Positions 1-12,659 of a stretch of 64,000 nt of DNA are shown one piece after another. The stretch lies in contig CM051460.1 of assembly GCA_028095005.1 (NCBI GenBank), positions 289,184,653-289,248,652 of the forward strand, in the 5' to 3' direction. This stretch comes from Rhynchospora pubera (lineage: Eukaryota > Streptophyta > Magnoliopsida > Poales > Cyperaceae). The number at the start of each line of letters is the position of its first letter. The stretch's first letter is position 1. The notes beneath the pieces were generated by a model, which saw nothing but the letters and a program-made list of their open reading frames with translations, was not told where the DNA came from and did not search any database. Both the position numbers and the translations under genes were made by a program.

Positions 1-2106
1 CGATTAATTAAATTTGACACGTGTAAATTTAATTACATCTTGGTATATTAATTAAGTAAATTTAATCCACGCCACTGAGTATAGGACTGAGTATACACAA
101 ACAATTCTTAGCAGTTAAGTAATTCTAGAACTTTCCAATTCCAGGTGGAAATTGGAAAATGGCTAGCTTTTTTTTTTTTTAGACAAACTGGATAGGGAGA
201 AAATAAAAGAAAAACAAAGAAAGAAAAAAACTGAAACCAAAACTGATAACTCCCAGTGCTTCTGAATTTTTTATTGTCTCGAATGCCACGAAAGAAAATC
301 TGATTAGGATTAGGAATCACTACTTACTGCAAAAGAATTTATATAAAAAAAAGGCAACTACTTAATTTTGGCTCCAGTGCTTCGAATTACTTAATTTCGA
401 CTAATAATGGGTGCTTTCCATCTCTTACTCCGCAATTCTGTCGCACACTATTTTAATTGGTATCGTAGTATTCAAATAATTTAAAGGGTTAATACAGAAT
501 GTGTCTGATTGTAATATTATAATATACAAATAAAATCTTTTTGTCATTCGGAACAAAATTATTTAAATTCAATAAAATCTCGACAGTACGGACGGAGTTT
601 TTCTCAAATCAAGTCGGAAATAAAAAATTGTAGGAATATTATTTTTCCTTAGATTGTTTGTGTATCAATGGTCATGTAATTTAAATGTTATGTAATATAT
701 CATAAATGGTAGCAAATTATTAAAAATAATGTTAAATCATTAATGAACAGTATAACTTGCAACAAATTTCATTGTTTTTCGTAAACATAACGCGAGTGGT
801 ATACTGGTATAGATCGTATTTGGAATATCAAAAATTGAAACGAATTAACTTCAACGACTATCGAAATTGGCAAACTAATTCTTCGTGAAAGGATCTCGGC
901 CTTACAGAGTTACAGTAGAGGAAGAAACACATTTGTGTCATTTTTTAAGGAAAGAACATCAAGTAGCATTGTAACTTTATAAAACAAATGATGGTCGTCA
1001 GATTTCGATCGAATTGTTTAGGTCTCAGTCGAAACGTTTATAATTAAGAAAGATTTTACATGTTAGGATAATTAAATTATTTTATTTTATCATTTAATCT
1101 TAATATATCATGCTAATTAATTTATTTGAATTTATTAAAATTTTTTAAAAAAAGTTCTGAAAAACTATTCCAGCAAAACAAGATCAGGGATGGGACAAGA
1201 ACCAAGGAGTACTCTGCCGCTGCAGAATGCAGATTGTATCTCAAGTCAGAAAGCATATAATCCGAACCGTAGAAGTAATTATTCGCAGCCATTTGTTATT
1301 AGAAAAAACAAAAGTTTCATTCCGGGTCAAAAACCTGGAAAAAAAATAAAATAAAATAGAGGGAGAGGATCTCGTCCTATTGCATAGCATAGCATATTAT
1401 ACATGTAACAAAATATACAGTAAAGATAGAAAACGGAGCAAAGTATCCAGGTCCAGACTGTTTTAAGTTTTCCTATAGCTAATATTGGACGCATTTTTGT
1501 GTCATACGACTTCATTTCTTTTTTTTTCTTTAAATTGATAACAGAGGTCAAGAAACACTAGAAATGGCACTACCTAATAACAGAGATTCAAGAAATACTA
1601 GAAAAGGTACCAATTAATGTGTGGGTAAATAAAAATTTTGAAAAAATATTTACACTTGAACAAAAATAAAAATTGACATCTCAAATATGAGAGATATAAT
1701 TTAATAAAAATTGTTTCTAATAAATAGAATTATTTGAACAAAATTTTGTTGATGAGAAAGATTTATATATATGCCTCTTTTCAAAATAAAAAATATTTAT
1801 TGTCCTAAAAAAGTTTCCTACATGTGCTATGCTCTTTATTTTCAAAATGAAAAAAATAATTATTATTCTAACCAATGTTATTTTCACTTCAGAGATGATG
1901 TACTATGAAACTTTTTTCATTATTATTCTAACCAATGTTATTATTATTCTAATCAATACTCCAGGAGATGATGTACTAGATATAGAAGATATCTCCTTCA
2001 ATAAATAATAGAGATATAATTCATGCCATAATGCCATATACATTCGTTCTATGAAAAATTATCAATTTATCTGCTCATAATTTTGTTTAGACAAAGTTGA
2101 CAGCGG
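1..2106. other. AT-rich intergenic spacer
   Basis: No gene is recognisable here. Short open frames on either strand have no domain and a composition that looks non-coding. A local imperfect duplication lies at about 1858-1965, where a segment with the motif attctaaccaatgttatt and a segment with agatgatgtacta each occur twice. Homopolymer T and A runs are common. Confidence 0.6.
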
Positions 2107-2114
2107 CTGTCAAC

Positions 2115-2750
2115 CAGTGTTTTAAATACCGTACCGGTCTTCAAACCGGTGAGGCTGTCGATAGGTGGTTTACCAATTTTACCGGGTTTACCGGTTTGTA
2201 AACCGGTATAATAATATATATAGATCCATATACAATGGCGGATATAGCAAAAATATTTAGGTGGGGCTGAGTGCTCTAATGAATCATTTGATCGAACGAT
2301 TTTTCTTCTTCTGTTCTTCAGCCCCACCTTTGAGTGCTCCAATAGTTGAAAAAATTCATTGAGGCTAAAGAGGGGCTTCAGGGCTCGACGGCGGTAGGTG
2401 GAGCTCTAGCCCCACCCGCCCCACCACTGAATCCGCCCTTGTCCATATATGCACATAAGAACTTGCGGCCCAGTGGCTAGTTTTTTTGGTGTTTATTGCG
2501 GAGACCATGGGTTGGACTCCCCGTTTTCACAATTTTTTTCATGGTTTGAAACTTTCTATTTTCACTTGAATAGTTTCTTGGGTTCAAAAAGTATAAACCG
2601 GACGGTTTAATTACCGGTTTAAACGGTTTTTATCCGGTTTTTTCCGGTTTTACTGCAGGGCGGTTTTATGGGCTTATCCTACCGGACCATGGTCCGGTTC
2701 ACGGTAAACCCGGTTGAACCGGCCGGTCTGGTACGGTTTTTTAAACACTG
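2115..2750. mobile_element. Non-autonomous hAT element with perfect 8-bp target duplication
   Basis: The ends are inverted repeats: left CAGTGTTTTAAATACCGTAC, right (reverse complement) CAGTGTTTAAAAAACCGTAC. The element is flanked by a perfect 8-bp direct repeat ctgtcaac (2107-2114 and 2751-2758), the target-site length of the hAT superfamily. The inside is full of CCGG-containing palindromic stretches such as accggt. No transposase frame is present, so it must be moved in trans. It is interrupted by a second, smaller hAT element at 2233-2441. Without that insertion it is about 420 bp. A relative with similar ends sits at 20980-21621. Confidence 0.88.
2233..2441. mobile_element. Nested hAT MITE inside the 2115-2750 element
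   Basis: Ends CAATGGCGGATATAG and (reverse complement of the right end) CAAGGGCGGATTCAG form the inverted repeat. An 8-bp direct repeat tccatata flanks it at 2225-2232 and 2442-2449. The arms contain the motif GGTGGGGCT on one side and agccccacc on the other. Total length is 209 bp with no coding capacity. Its position inside another hAT element shows that it inserted later. Confidence 0.85.
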
Positions 2751-2758
2751 CTGTCAAC

Positions 2759-5550
2759 AGATTATCTGCTCGTAATTTGCTTCCAAAATTCCATTATATA
2801 TTCACGCCGTACTTTTATTATCGGTAGTGATATAGCAAATATATATATTTTTATCATATTTTTACTTGTTTGATATTTAAACATGTCCAGGTTGAATGTT
2901 TTGACGATACATTACACCTATCTCTTTACATAGTTGTAGAGTTGCCACTTATAGATTGAAAGGATATTATATAATATTTTTTGACAACAACTATTATTTT
3001 CTACAACGAATTAAATGATTCTTAAAATCAATAAAATCAAAATTGACAAGCACTTTCTCTCTAGTAATTAAAACAAACAACAGTCTGTGATGTGATGTCA
3101 AACAATTTTGTAATTTCACAAAATTTAATGCACGGCCAATTTACATGGCTCAAGCCTTGTCTGAATAATTTTATCTAATTTTAAGTGTTTTTTAAACAAG
3201 CAATTTTTTTATAAACCCGAGAATTAATTTAATACCACTAAATCTCAATCCCAGATGAAAAAAAGTATATATAAGATAAAGACCCAAATCTTGGAATAAA
3301 ACCGAAACATACAATCATTGCGATGCTATGCTTTAGATGACCATAACGCTCGAAACCGCAAAATCAAACGACAAATTCTCTATTTCTCGACTTAGACTGT
3401 AATGCGGGTTTGCACTCAAGTTTTAGCTACAGGCTTTAAGCAATGCTATATAGATTGTATGTTACAACAACCGACTGTCATTGGATGTATAGTGGATGGA
3501 TTGATTATACAAATAATACACATAAAACCTGTCATGTATTTTGAATCACTAATCAGAAAGACAAAAGTAAAGACCAATGAATTCATGTGATAATATCAAC
3601 AATCGTTAAATATTATGTGAAGATTGTTAAAATCCGATATATGAAACGTAATGCATAGTATAGATATGTCACAAACATTGGGGAAAAAAAAATTTGATAA
3701 AATTTGTTAGTTTAAAGTTTGAAAATTATTATAAAGATTTATTAAAATTGATACACAACTATTCTATAAAAATTAATATCATGTTAATATTTGGGTAAAA
3801 AAATAATTAAATACAATTTATGTCATATTTATCACGCATAATGAAGTATTTATATTTGACCGGCAATCATCCTAACATACGTGTACCTTTTTCAAAATAA
3901 GAAATTTTTTCTCGACCAAAAAAATGAAACTCCAATGTAAAGAGTAATTTATATACAAATCAGATTATTATATTCTAAAGTTCTATACAAATTGAAATTA
4001 CTTTTTTTAAGAACAATATAAATTGCAATTACTAATTGATATGAATAACGTGAATAACCATATTACAAAGAAGCCTGAAGTTAATTAACTTAACTATTTT
4101 TTTTTAAATTGATTAGTGTCATCGGCAGAATAACCATCTGCGCCAGCTCGCTGAGCAACATTTTCTCTCTTGACTTGTACTCATCCAGCGCGCAAAATTA
4201 TTTTTTGTTCATTTTATTGTTGTAAGTGTTTACTTTATTAGATATAAATGTTCACATTTCGTTGTAATTGTTCACCGTGTTATAAGTATTCTCTATGTTC
4301 AGTATATTTTTGTTTTTATTTTTATCTAAATGTTTAGTTTAATAAGTACAAATGTTTTGTTATTTAAGTATAAATGTTTAGTTAGTCGTAACAAAAAAAT
4401 ATAAATTTTATAAGAAAAAATTAAAAGGGGTCGTGAATTGATCTGGTTCTCGACTCTACTTCTGGCACACCTCTCTTTGACCCAAGCACGATTTTGACCC
4501 TAGTGTGACTTTGCCCATTAGTTGACGTGCTTAACTGAACACTTTTTATCATTAAATTGAACACTTTTTATCATTAAACTGAACACTTGTAACAGACACC
4601 TGCTAGTCAAGACAGAAACTCACACGCGTGCGTTGTCTGTTGAGCGATGGCAAGCTATGGATGACATTTATATCATATATGGGGCCGTTTGGATCGCTTA
4701 GGAATTTGGGAAATTTGCTATTCCTAGGCATAAATTTATTGGAAAGTGTGTAACTTTGCGAAGAGTTTGGATTGTTTATAATAATTACTGAAATTTTTTT
4801 ATCTCGAAATTCTATTAAAAAAATTATTTATCGACGGTGATGATAAAAGTTGACACTTATTTAATAACCACACTGTCAGTCGACAGAGTCAATAAATTAA
4901 TTCCTCAACATACCATGAATGAATATTAAGTCATATACAAAAACCATTGAGTTTCAACTTTCAATTAACTTTCAAGCAAAGAGTATTGCGTTTACGCGAT
5001 ACACATAATTGTCATACAATTGCTTCATTATGAATCTAAACGGATCCGCCATAGAATATCTCATTCAACATTACCTTTATCAAATCTCTCATCACGTGAC
5101 CGGTACAATCGCTGCTCTGCACACTGCTCACAAGAAAACAATTTGACTACTTTGAAAAAAAAAAGAAAGACCGAAAAGGACTCGCTGCTGCGATCCTTCT
5201 CAACTTTGAAAACACTTGGTCTACATGAACCGATTCAGTTGTCGAAGTCGATATTCGAGAAGGCTCATCTTATTATCTACTAAAATAGAAAGAATAACTG
5301 GGATGTACGTAGTAGACCAGGTCTAGTGAAATTTCCATGCGACTTCTGAAGCTTCCTACTGACACAAAATTAAATACCCCATATCCCGCCTATGCAGCGA
5401 AAAAGCTAATTTTTCTTCTGTTAATCCCTGATTTTTAGACAATTTCAAAAGTATTGTCTTTTTCATGGTCCTTAGAATTTAGAATCACACTTACATTTTA
5501 TTATTTTTTATTATTTTTTTTGCATTATGTTGCCTAGTGCGAGTGCCAAC
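2759..5550. other. AT-rich intergenic spacer
   Basis: No gene recognised. At about 4529-4590 a unit of roughly 22 bp with the core gaacactttttatcatta is repeated in tandem two and a half times. Around 4200-4400 the motif taagtgttta/aaatgttta recurs, similar in composition to 49550-49900 on the opposite strand. A truncated Tourist-like end lies at 4681-4785. Confidence 0.55.
4681..4785. mobile_element. Truncated Tourist-like MITE (left part only)
   Basis: The segment begins GGGGCCGTTTGGATCGC and continues with an interior (gtgtaactttgcgaagagtttgg, shown here only as key words gtgtaact and gaagagtttgg) that also appears in the elements at 30902, 31409 and 31584. The matching right inverted repeat (atccaaacggcccc) is absent, so this copy is incomplete. 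Confidence 0.55.
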
Positions 5551-5615
5551 TCAACAATATATAATAATTTAAAAAGCTGCCATTAATTTCCGGGTCTAAA
5601 TAGTTAGGTTGTGTC

Positions 5616-5621
5616 CACGTG
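5616..5621. promoter_or_regulatory. Perfect G-box (CACGTG) upstream of the receptor kinase leader
   Basis: The palindrome CCACGTGG covers 5615-5622. CACGTG is the core site for plant bZIP and bHLH factors. It lies in front of a CT-rich stretch (5740-5910) that looks like a plant 5' leader. Functional use is inferred only. Confidence 0.35.
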
Positions 5622-5739
5622 GCATAATTTCCGGGATAAATGGAATTTTACAGCTAAAGGTAAGTGGTACAGAAAACTAAACTCTTTTTTTTTTGATGAA
5701 CGAAAACTAAACTCTCGCCTAAACCCTTTGGTTTCTCTC

Positions 5740-8134
5740 CTCTCTCACGTTTAGTTCATGTGCTCCTTTCTGTAAACTAAAAAGAAAGTGCAAGTACGGA
5801 CTACGGAGAGCTCGAGATAGAGAAGAACAACCCCTTTTCTTCTCTCCTTCTTCTCTGATGAACTCTCATTGTTTCCTGTAATGGTTAGTCTCTCTCTCTC
5901 TCTCTCGTTCTCTTGTTGTGTGTTTGTGTGTGCATCGTTGTGTAGACCTCTTACTAGTGCCAGCAACTGTTTAATTTAATGGGACTATTGTGGGAAAGAA
6001 AGTTTCTCTACGAGGGTTTTCTTTACGCTTCTATATTTTATGTAAAGGAAGGTTCAATTGTTGTTTGGTTTATCTCGTCGAGTAGTTTCCTACCGAGAGC
6101 GGAAATAAGTTCTTCTAGCGCGTATGATGAAATAAGGGGAAATTAATTAATTTGAACTGCTCTGGAGAAATTTGTTACGAATTCGTTGATTTTTTTTTTG
6201 GAGACATTTCCATCCTTTTTGGTACATATAACTAAGATCTCTTGAATTTTATCGATTTGAGTATAATTTGAAGTAACCCAAAAATTTTTTGCTTTAAATT
6301 TTGGAAACAAAGTTGTTTGGTGGTACCATTCTTTTCTTTTATTATTTTTTTGAGGGTTAATGGTGTTGCTAGATTGCGTAGGAAGTCCAGGAAAGAAGAA
6401 CCGAATTTAAAATTTGTTTTTAAATCCCAATCTTAGAAAGTGGCGAGAGAATATGGATCTCTCATGCTCTCCCCACAAATTTTATTTTATTGTGCCGGAT
6501 TGTAACTTGAAAGACATCCATTCTTGTCTCCACCTAGTATTTTATTATGCGCCTCTTACTTTACTTTTGAATAAAATATTGTTTCTCGTGTGGGTTTGAG
6601 CGCACAAATGGTGGCCAAAGGTGGCGCCTATGCTCCTTCCCTATACGGCTATACCCCAGGCTCCTTTCCTCAACCCCATTTTCCAAGAGATAAGATTTAG
6701 TGAGATGGGAAAAGTGTTTATCATCCCAAAAGGTCTTAATGTGTGGGTCTTTTATTAATTGAAGCTTTTTCTCAGGTGTTTAGGGGGTAGTGAAGGTTTA
6801 ATTTGTTCTTTCTGATCCTTTAGAGAAAGAACTCTCCAAAGTCCTGCCAACTACTTTTTTCATTACTTTTTTTTTCCTCTAAACCCATCACTTTCTCTTG
6901 TTTTTAGTGAGATTTGTATAATTACCTCAATATATGGACCATTAGAAATTCCAGAACAGTTAATAAAAGAAGAAGGCTGTCAAGTCAGTGTTCTTGGGGT
7001 TTGTATTATTACTGTTATTCCACTATTTTCTTTCCTCTCATGTGTTGTTTAAAGGGGGCCCCTCTCTGTTTGACGTCTTTCACTGTCTGCTATAGACATC
7101 TTTCACTGTGGGATATAAATGCATCTTTGTGTTGCTTGTTACATGAGCATTTTGTGTGTACCATTGCCAAGTTTTGAATTGTGAAGGCATAAATCTGAAG
7201 GCGTTAACTCACTTCATATTCTAAAGTTGTCCGTCATTATCAATTATATGCATTATTATAGTGGTTATACCACAACATGGTTCTGATAAAACTATCTTAT
7301 GTGTTGATATGCTATTGTGGAACGGTATTGTTGATATCACTTTTATTAGAAAGTACTGTATTTTTTATTGACAAATTAACTTTCCTTTCCAGGTTTTTTC
7401 TGTCGACTAAAGCTGTTGCTTGTTTCGTACTTCTTTGCAAAGTGGATTCAAGCAATTAAGTTTTCAAAGGTTGGTATCGAAGTTTTTTATTTTTTTGGCT
7501 AACTTGATGTCAGAGGGATTATTTTGGGTCTGATAGAACAAACCATATGCTAATATAACATAACTCCCTAATACTTGACTTCACATCTGCTGCCATAACA
7601 AAATGCTGCCACAGAACTACAGCTCTGCTTGTATATAGATCCAAAATCACCCATAAAGAATCCTTGGAATGTTCTTATTTGATGGCCCACTGCTGGCACC
7701 ATTGTAATATGGCAGTTTATTGATGCTTAAAATTTATAACAACTCTACTCCGCACACAATCTATGACTCATGTTGATATCCTAGTCGAATGCCAAAGGTT
7801 ATAGACTTGTAGCTTGTTGCATATTTGTGCTAGCTTAGCATTTTATCACTATTTCTCAAGGTTGTAAAATGTTCTTTGCTTAAGTTCTTTTCACGAAGGT
7901 TTATGTGCTACCTAAATATTAAGAATGGCTGCAGACACCATTTAAAAAAAAAAATTATTGTAAAGCTTCCAATTGCAAAACTCAGCATAAATTGAACAAT
8001 TAAATCATTAAATTGACTGTAATGCCAGAATCACAATCTAATTGTTAGTGTAAATATTTTCATGTTTTTACATGATTATGTTTTCCTTGAATACAGATAG
8101 CCTCCCTTCAATCCAAAAGGAGGTTATGTAAGAA
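5740..8134 (+). other. Probable 5' leader with a long leader intron for the MSP1-like gene
   Basis: 5740-5960 is rich in CT runs, including a (CT)n tract at about 5889-5907, typical of plant 5' UTRs. From about 6000 to 8090 the sequence is T-rich, without a convincing coding frame, like a plant intron. A good acceptor (pyrimidine-rich stretch ending atacag) lies at 8091-8096, which would give a 38-nt leader exon (8097-8134) directly before the ATG at 8135. The donor could not be fixed. The whole reading is inference and needs transcript data. Confidence 0.4.
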
Positions 8135-11100
8135 ATGCACCCAAAAATGTCTGCAGAAGCTTTCACCATCCTCACTTTCATCTTAACACTCTTTATCTTG
8201 ATCTCCCCTGTTGAACTGGCTAGTCCAAAGGTATCTGACATCCCTACACTCTACTCTCTGAGGTCCTCTCTTTCTCAATCCAAAGACTTTCTCCCATCCT
8301 GGTTTGACTCTGAAACCCCTCCCTGTTCCTGGCAGGGGATTAAATGCATACACCTAAGTGTCATTTCTGTAAACCTTTTCAATATCCCACTAAATGGCCC
8401 TTTTCCACAAGTAGTCACTGAATTTGGGGCCCTGAGACAGCTTAACCTTAGTGGCTGTGGATTAACGGGTCCTCTGCCAGAGTTGCCTGGATCTCGTTTG
8501 GGTGAATTGGAGGTCCTTGATTTGAGCCAAAACAAGCTAACTGGGAGGACACCTGATTGGATCACAAATCTAACTTCATTAAATCAGCTTGTTTTGAATT
8601 CAAATTCTTTTTCGGGAAAGCTGGAACCGAGTATTGGGTTTCTCAAAAACCTTGTGATACTTAGAATATCTGATTGCTCCTTTTTTGGAGACCTACCTCC
8701 AGAGCTGGGCCAGTTGAAGGAGCTTGAGATACTGGACCTCGGTGCCAACAATTTTACAGGGTTGATACCCTCCTCATTTGCAAGCCTCAGCAAGCTCTTG
8801 CACCTGGACATTAGCCATAACAGGCTTAGTGGCACTATATTTCCAGGCATTGGTTCGTTGGTTAATCTTCTGACATTGGATCTCTCCTCGAATAGTTTAA
8901 CTGGTCCCATACCCAGCAGCATAGGGAAGTTGGTCAGCCTTGAGTCTCTCTGGCTTGGGTTTAATGGGTTCATGGGTGCAATCCCTGTCGAGGTCGGGAA
9001 TTTGGAGGGGCTTAGAGTTCTTTCCTTAACTACTAGCAAGCTTACAGGGTCTATACCTATGGAGTTGAACAATCTTAAAGCATTAACTGATCTGGATATA
9101 TCAGAGAATGAATTTGAAGGGGAATTGCCATCTAATATTGGAGAGTTGAAGAATTTAATGTTTCTCATTGCTGCAAATGCGGGTTTGACTGGTGAAATAC
9201 CTGAAAGCTTGGGGCAATGTACCAATTTGGAGATCATAGACCTCTCCTTCAACTCCTTTTCAGGTCCTTTACCGGATTCTCTTGCCATGTTGGGATCCAT
9301 AAGCTCATTTATAGTGGAGGGAAACCAATTATCAGGTCAAATTCCAGAATGGATAAAAAATTGGAAGATGGTTACTTCTCTACGGTTCAGTAAAAATAAC
9401 TTTTTAGGTGAATTGCCACCTTTGCCTTTGCAATATCTGGCAACCTTTTCAGCTGATTCAAACCACCTCTCGGGCAAAATACCGTCCAGAATTTGTGAAG
9501 CGAAGTCTCTCAACTTACTTTCTGTTTCTGAAAATGAACTAACGGGCACTATACAAGAGACTTTCAAGGAGTGTAGAAACCTAACTGATCTAATTTTGTC
9601 CGGAAACAAACTTTCTGGGGAGATACCGGGTTACTTGAGTGAGTTGCCTCTTGATACACTTGAAATGCTGCAAAATAACTTTACTGGACCTCTACCTGAT
9701 AAGCTATTTGAGTCCAAGACCCTCTTGGAGCTGTCATTGAGCAACAATGGGTTAACAGGTCAGATTCCAGCATCCATTGGCCGGCTATCAGGTTTGCAAA
9801 GGCTCCAGCTGGATAACAACCTCTTTACAGGCTCAATACCTCATTTGATTGGTAACTTGAAAAATCTGACGATTTTGTCCCTCCATGGGAATAGATTATC
9901 CGGGGAGATCCCATCTGAGCTTTTTGATTGTATGAATCTTGTGGCACTTGATCTGGGCTCCAATGAACTTAATGGTTCCATACCCACTTCCATCTCTCTG
10001 CTGACCCAGCTTAACAACTTGGTTCTGTCCAACAACCGGCTCACTGGAGAGATACCAGATAGTATATGCAATGGGTACAGTGCAGTAGTGAACTATCCAG
10101 ATTCAGAGTTCTACCAGCATTATGGTGTTCTCGACCTCTCCTATAATAGTCTAATAGGTTACATCCCGACTGGCATGAGAAAGTGCATGGTGCTCAAGGA
10201 ATTGAGATTGCAAGGTAACATGCTAACTGGTGCCCTACCATCTGAGCTGTTTGAACTCACCAACCTGACTTACATAGATCTCTCCTTCAACTCTCTAACT
10301 GGAGAGTTACGCCTTTTTCCTTTTAAGAAACTCCAAGGTTTGATCTTATCCCACAATGAGTTTAAGGGTCCAATACCACATGAGATCGGGTCAGTGTTGC
10401 CTAGTCTTTTTAAGCTGAATTTGTCTTGCAATCGTTTTACCGGCTATCTTCCAGAGTCAGTTTTCAGTATTGAGAGCCTTACAGATCTTGATATAAGTCA
10501 GAACTTCCTCTCAGGAACCTTACCTTTCTCTGGCTTGACGGGCACAAGTTCACTTTTAATTTTTAATGGCAGTATTAACAATTTTTCCGGTATGGTGGAA
10601 AGTTCCATCTCAAACTTCACCTCCCTGTCGGTACTTGATTTGCATGGAAACCAACTTACTGGAACTTTGCCTATGGCAATTTCAAAGCTTGAGTACTTGA
10701 GGTATATCGACTTGTCAGAAAACAATTTCCAGGATTTAATTCCATGCAGCATCTGCTCCTTAGCTAGCCTCTCGTTTGCCAACTTCTCAGGTAACCAGTT
10801 TCGTGGGTTTAACCCTGAGAACTGTGCCTCCACAGCCGACTTTGGTAGCAACAATCCATGCCTAGCCAGCCAGGTTGCTCCTCTAGTTGCACAACCGCCA
10901 CCTCACGCCCTGAAAAAGTCATCAGTCTGGCGCACAGCTGTTGTCATCATAGCCTGTTTTACTACAATCCTGATGGCCCTCCTCGCTTGGAAGTGCCTAA
11001 ATCACAAATCCTTAGCCATCGAATCGGTTGGCACCAAGTCAAAATCTGGCTCCTCTGCTGAGCCAGTATCAAGCGATGAGCTCTTAGGTAGAAGAGCAAG

Positions 11101-12659
11101 AGAACCACTGAGCATAAATCTCGCAACATTCGAGCATTCTCTCTTGCGTATAACTGCAGGAGATATTTTGCAAGCCACTGGCAATTTCAGCAAAGCACAT
11201 ATAATAGGAGATGGTGGTAATGGCACAGTGTACAAGGCTCTTCTGTCAACTGGTGTTGTTGCAGTAAAAAGGTTGCATGGAGGAACTCACTTTGGAGGTG
11301 GAGACCGTGAATTTTTGGCTGAAATGGAAACCATTGGCAAGGTGAAGCACCAAAATCTCGTACCATTGCTTGGCTATTGTGTATATCAAGATGAGAGGTT
11401 CTTGATATATGAGTATATGGCGAATGGGAGCCTAGATGCATGGCTGAGGAAAGGAGCTGATGCGGCAGAGGAGAGGCTTGGGTGGGCCCGCATGCTGGAA
11501 ATAATACTGGGTTCAGCAAAGGGGCTGGCTTTCTTGCATCATGGCTTTGTACCCCACATCATACATAGAGACATGAAGTCAAGTAATATCTTACTGGATG
11601 AGAATTTCAAGCCACGTGTCTCAGATTTTGGATTCGCAAGGATCATTAGTGCATGTGAGACCCATGTCAGCACAGATATTGCAGGTTCTTAATCTATTTT
11701 TCCTTTTATTTTTTTTTCAGTCTGATTAATATGGTTGACAAAGAAAAGAACCGACTTTTAAAAGTTTGCATTTTCCATGGGAGATAGCTGTCCAGGAAAT
11801 GTCCATAGTAGTTATATATTGTGAAGGTATCTTAATGTGCTATTCATTCTATTGCAATCATGTAAAATATCACATGCATCCACATAAAGCAAGAAAAAAA
11901 AAAAATGCACTGGTTTACAAAACATAGGAAGCACAATGTTCTACATTCCCATTTTCTTAACTCTTAAAAGAGGTTAATAAACTAGCCAACTTTATCAAAT
12001 TTTTTTTTTAAATTTTAGAAACAAGAAAGGTCTAAAGATAGGCAGGTATATATGTGTCAGCTACTTAGCTTTATGTTTTTTGAGCAATTAGCCCACTTTC
12101 TTAATGATTATTTCTCTTCCTGCAAATCAAAGGATAGTTGTGATTTTGTAAGGGTATTCCTGCAAACTAATTCTTAATAAGTGTCTCAGTTACTCTTGGT
12201 TTTGGCAAAAATAAACAGAAGTCTTATGGTTGTTGCTCATTAATTGCTTCTGAAGGGTACACCTACCTCTTAATTTCAGGTACAATTGGTTACTTCCCGC
12301 CAGAATACGGATTCTCTATGAAATGCACGCCAAAAGGAGATGTATACAGCTTTGGGGTAGTCATGCTAGAGATGCTAACTGGCCGGGCTCCGACCGGTCA
12401 AGACGAAGCTGAGGGAGGCGGGAACCTGGTGGGGTGGGTCCGGTGGATGGTCAGAAAAAACAGAGAAGATGAGGTTTTTGATCTGTATCTCCCAAGTACA
12501 GGCCCTGAGAGGCAGCAGATGAAGAAGGTTTTGGAATTGGCTAGGGATTGTACCTCTGACAATCCATGCAGGCGTCCTGATATGCGTGAGGTGGTCAGAA
12601 GGCTTGAGGGGTTCAAGATGTTGCATGCTGGGGGTGATGTCGTTATCATCTCTGTATGA
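8135..12659 (+). CDS. MSP1-like leucine-rich repeat receptor kinase (two exons)
   Basis: Exon 1 is 8135-11684 and exon 2 is 12280-12659, with a phase-1 intron inside the activation segment; the product is about 1309 aa. A signal peptide (about residues 1-29) is followed by an N-terminal cap ending CSWQGIKC, then roughly 30 LRRs of about 24 residues. These carry the PDSEFYQHYGVLDLSYN stretch near residue 652, typical of the EMS1/MSP1 group. A transmembrane helix lies at about 932-954. The kinase has the glycine loop GDGGNG (near 1023), Lys1045 in AVKRLH, catalytic Asp1146 in HRDMKSSN, Asp1164 in DFGFAR and PPEYG, so it is an RD kinase. Rice MSP1 binds a TPD1-like peptide and limits sporocyte number; that role is only inferred here. 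Oddities: Asn replaces the usual Phe of the glycine loop, and DFG is followed by FAR rather than LAR. Met5 is an alternative start. Confidence 0.93.
11685..12279 (+). other. Phase-1 intron of the MSP1-like gene
   Basis: Exon 1 ends ATT GCA G before gttctt, and exon 2 starts GT ACA ATT GGT after a pyrimidine-rich taatttcag. Joining them restores the continuous kinase motif AGTIGYFPPEYG. Without splicing a stop follows at 11690. The intron is 595 bp and AT-rich. Confidence 0.92.

Noticed and set aside
2460..2530. tRNA-like A-box and B-box words (ggcccagtgg and gggttggactccc), a possible SINE
   Set aside because: The B-box has mismatches, no poly(A) or target duplication is visible, and the stretch lies inside a hAT element whose ends are well defined.
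5751..5966. Minus-strand frame of 71 codons
   Set aside because: It is the antisense of a CT-rich leader with (CT)n repeats; the Arg/Glu-rich product is a by-product of the repeat.
8584..9300. Long minus-strand frame opposite the LRR region
   Set aside because: It is the antisense shadow of repetitive LRR codons; the plus strand encodes an unmistakable receptor.
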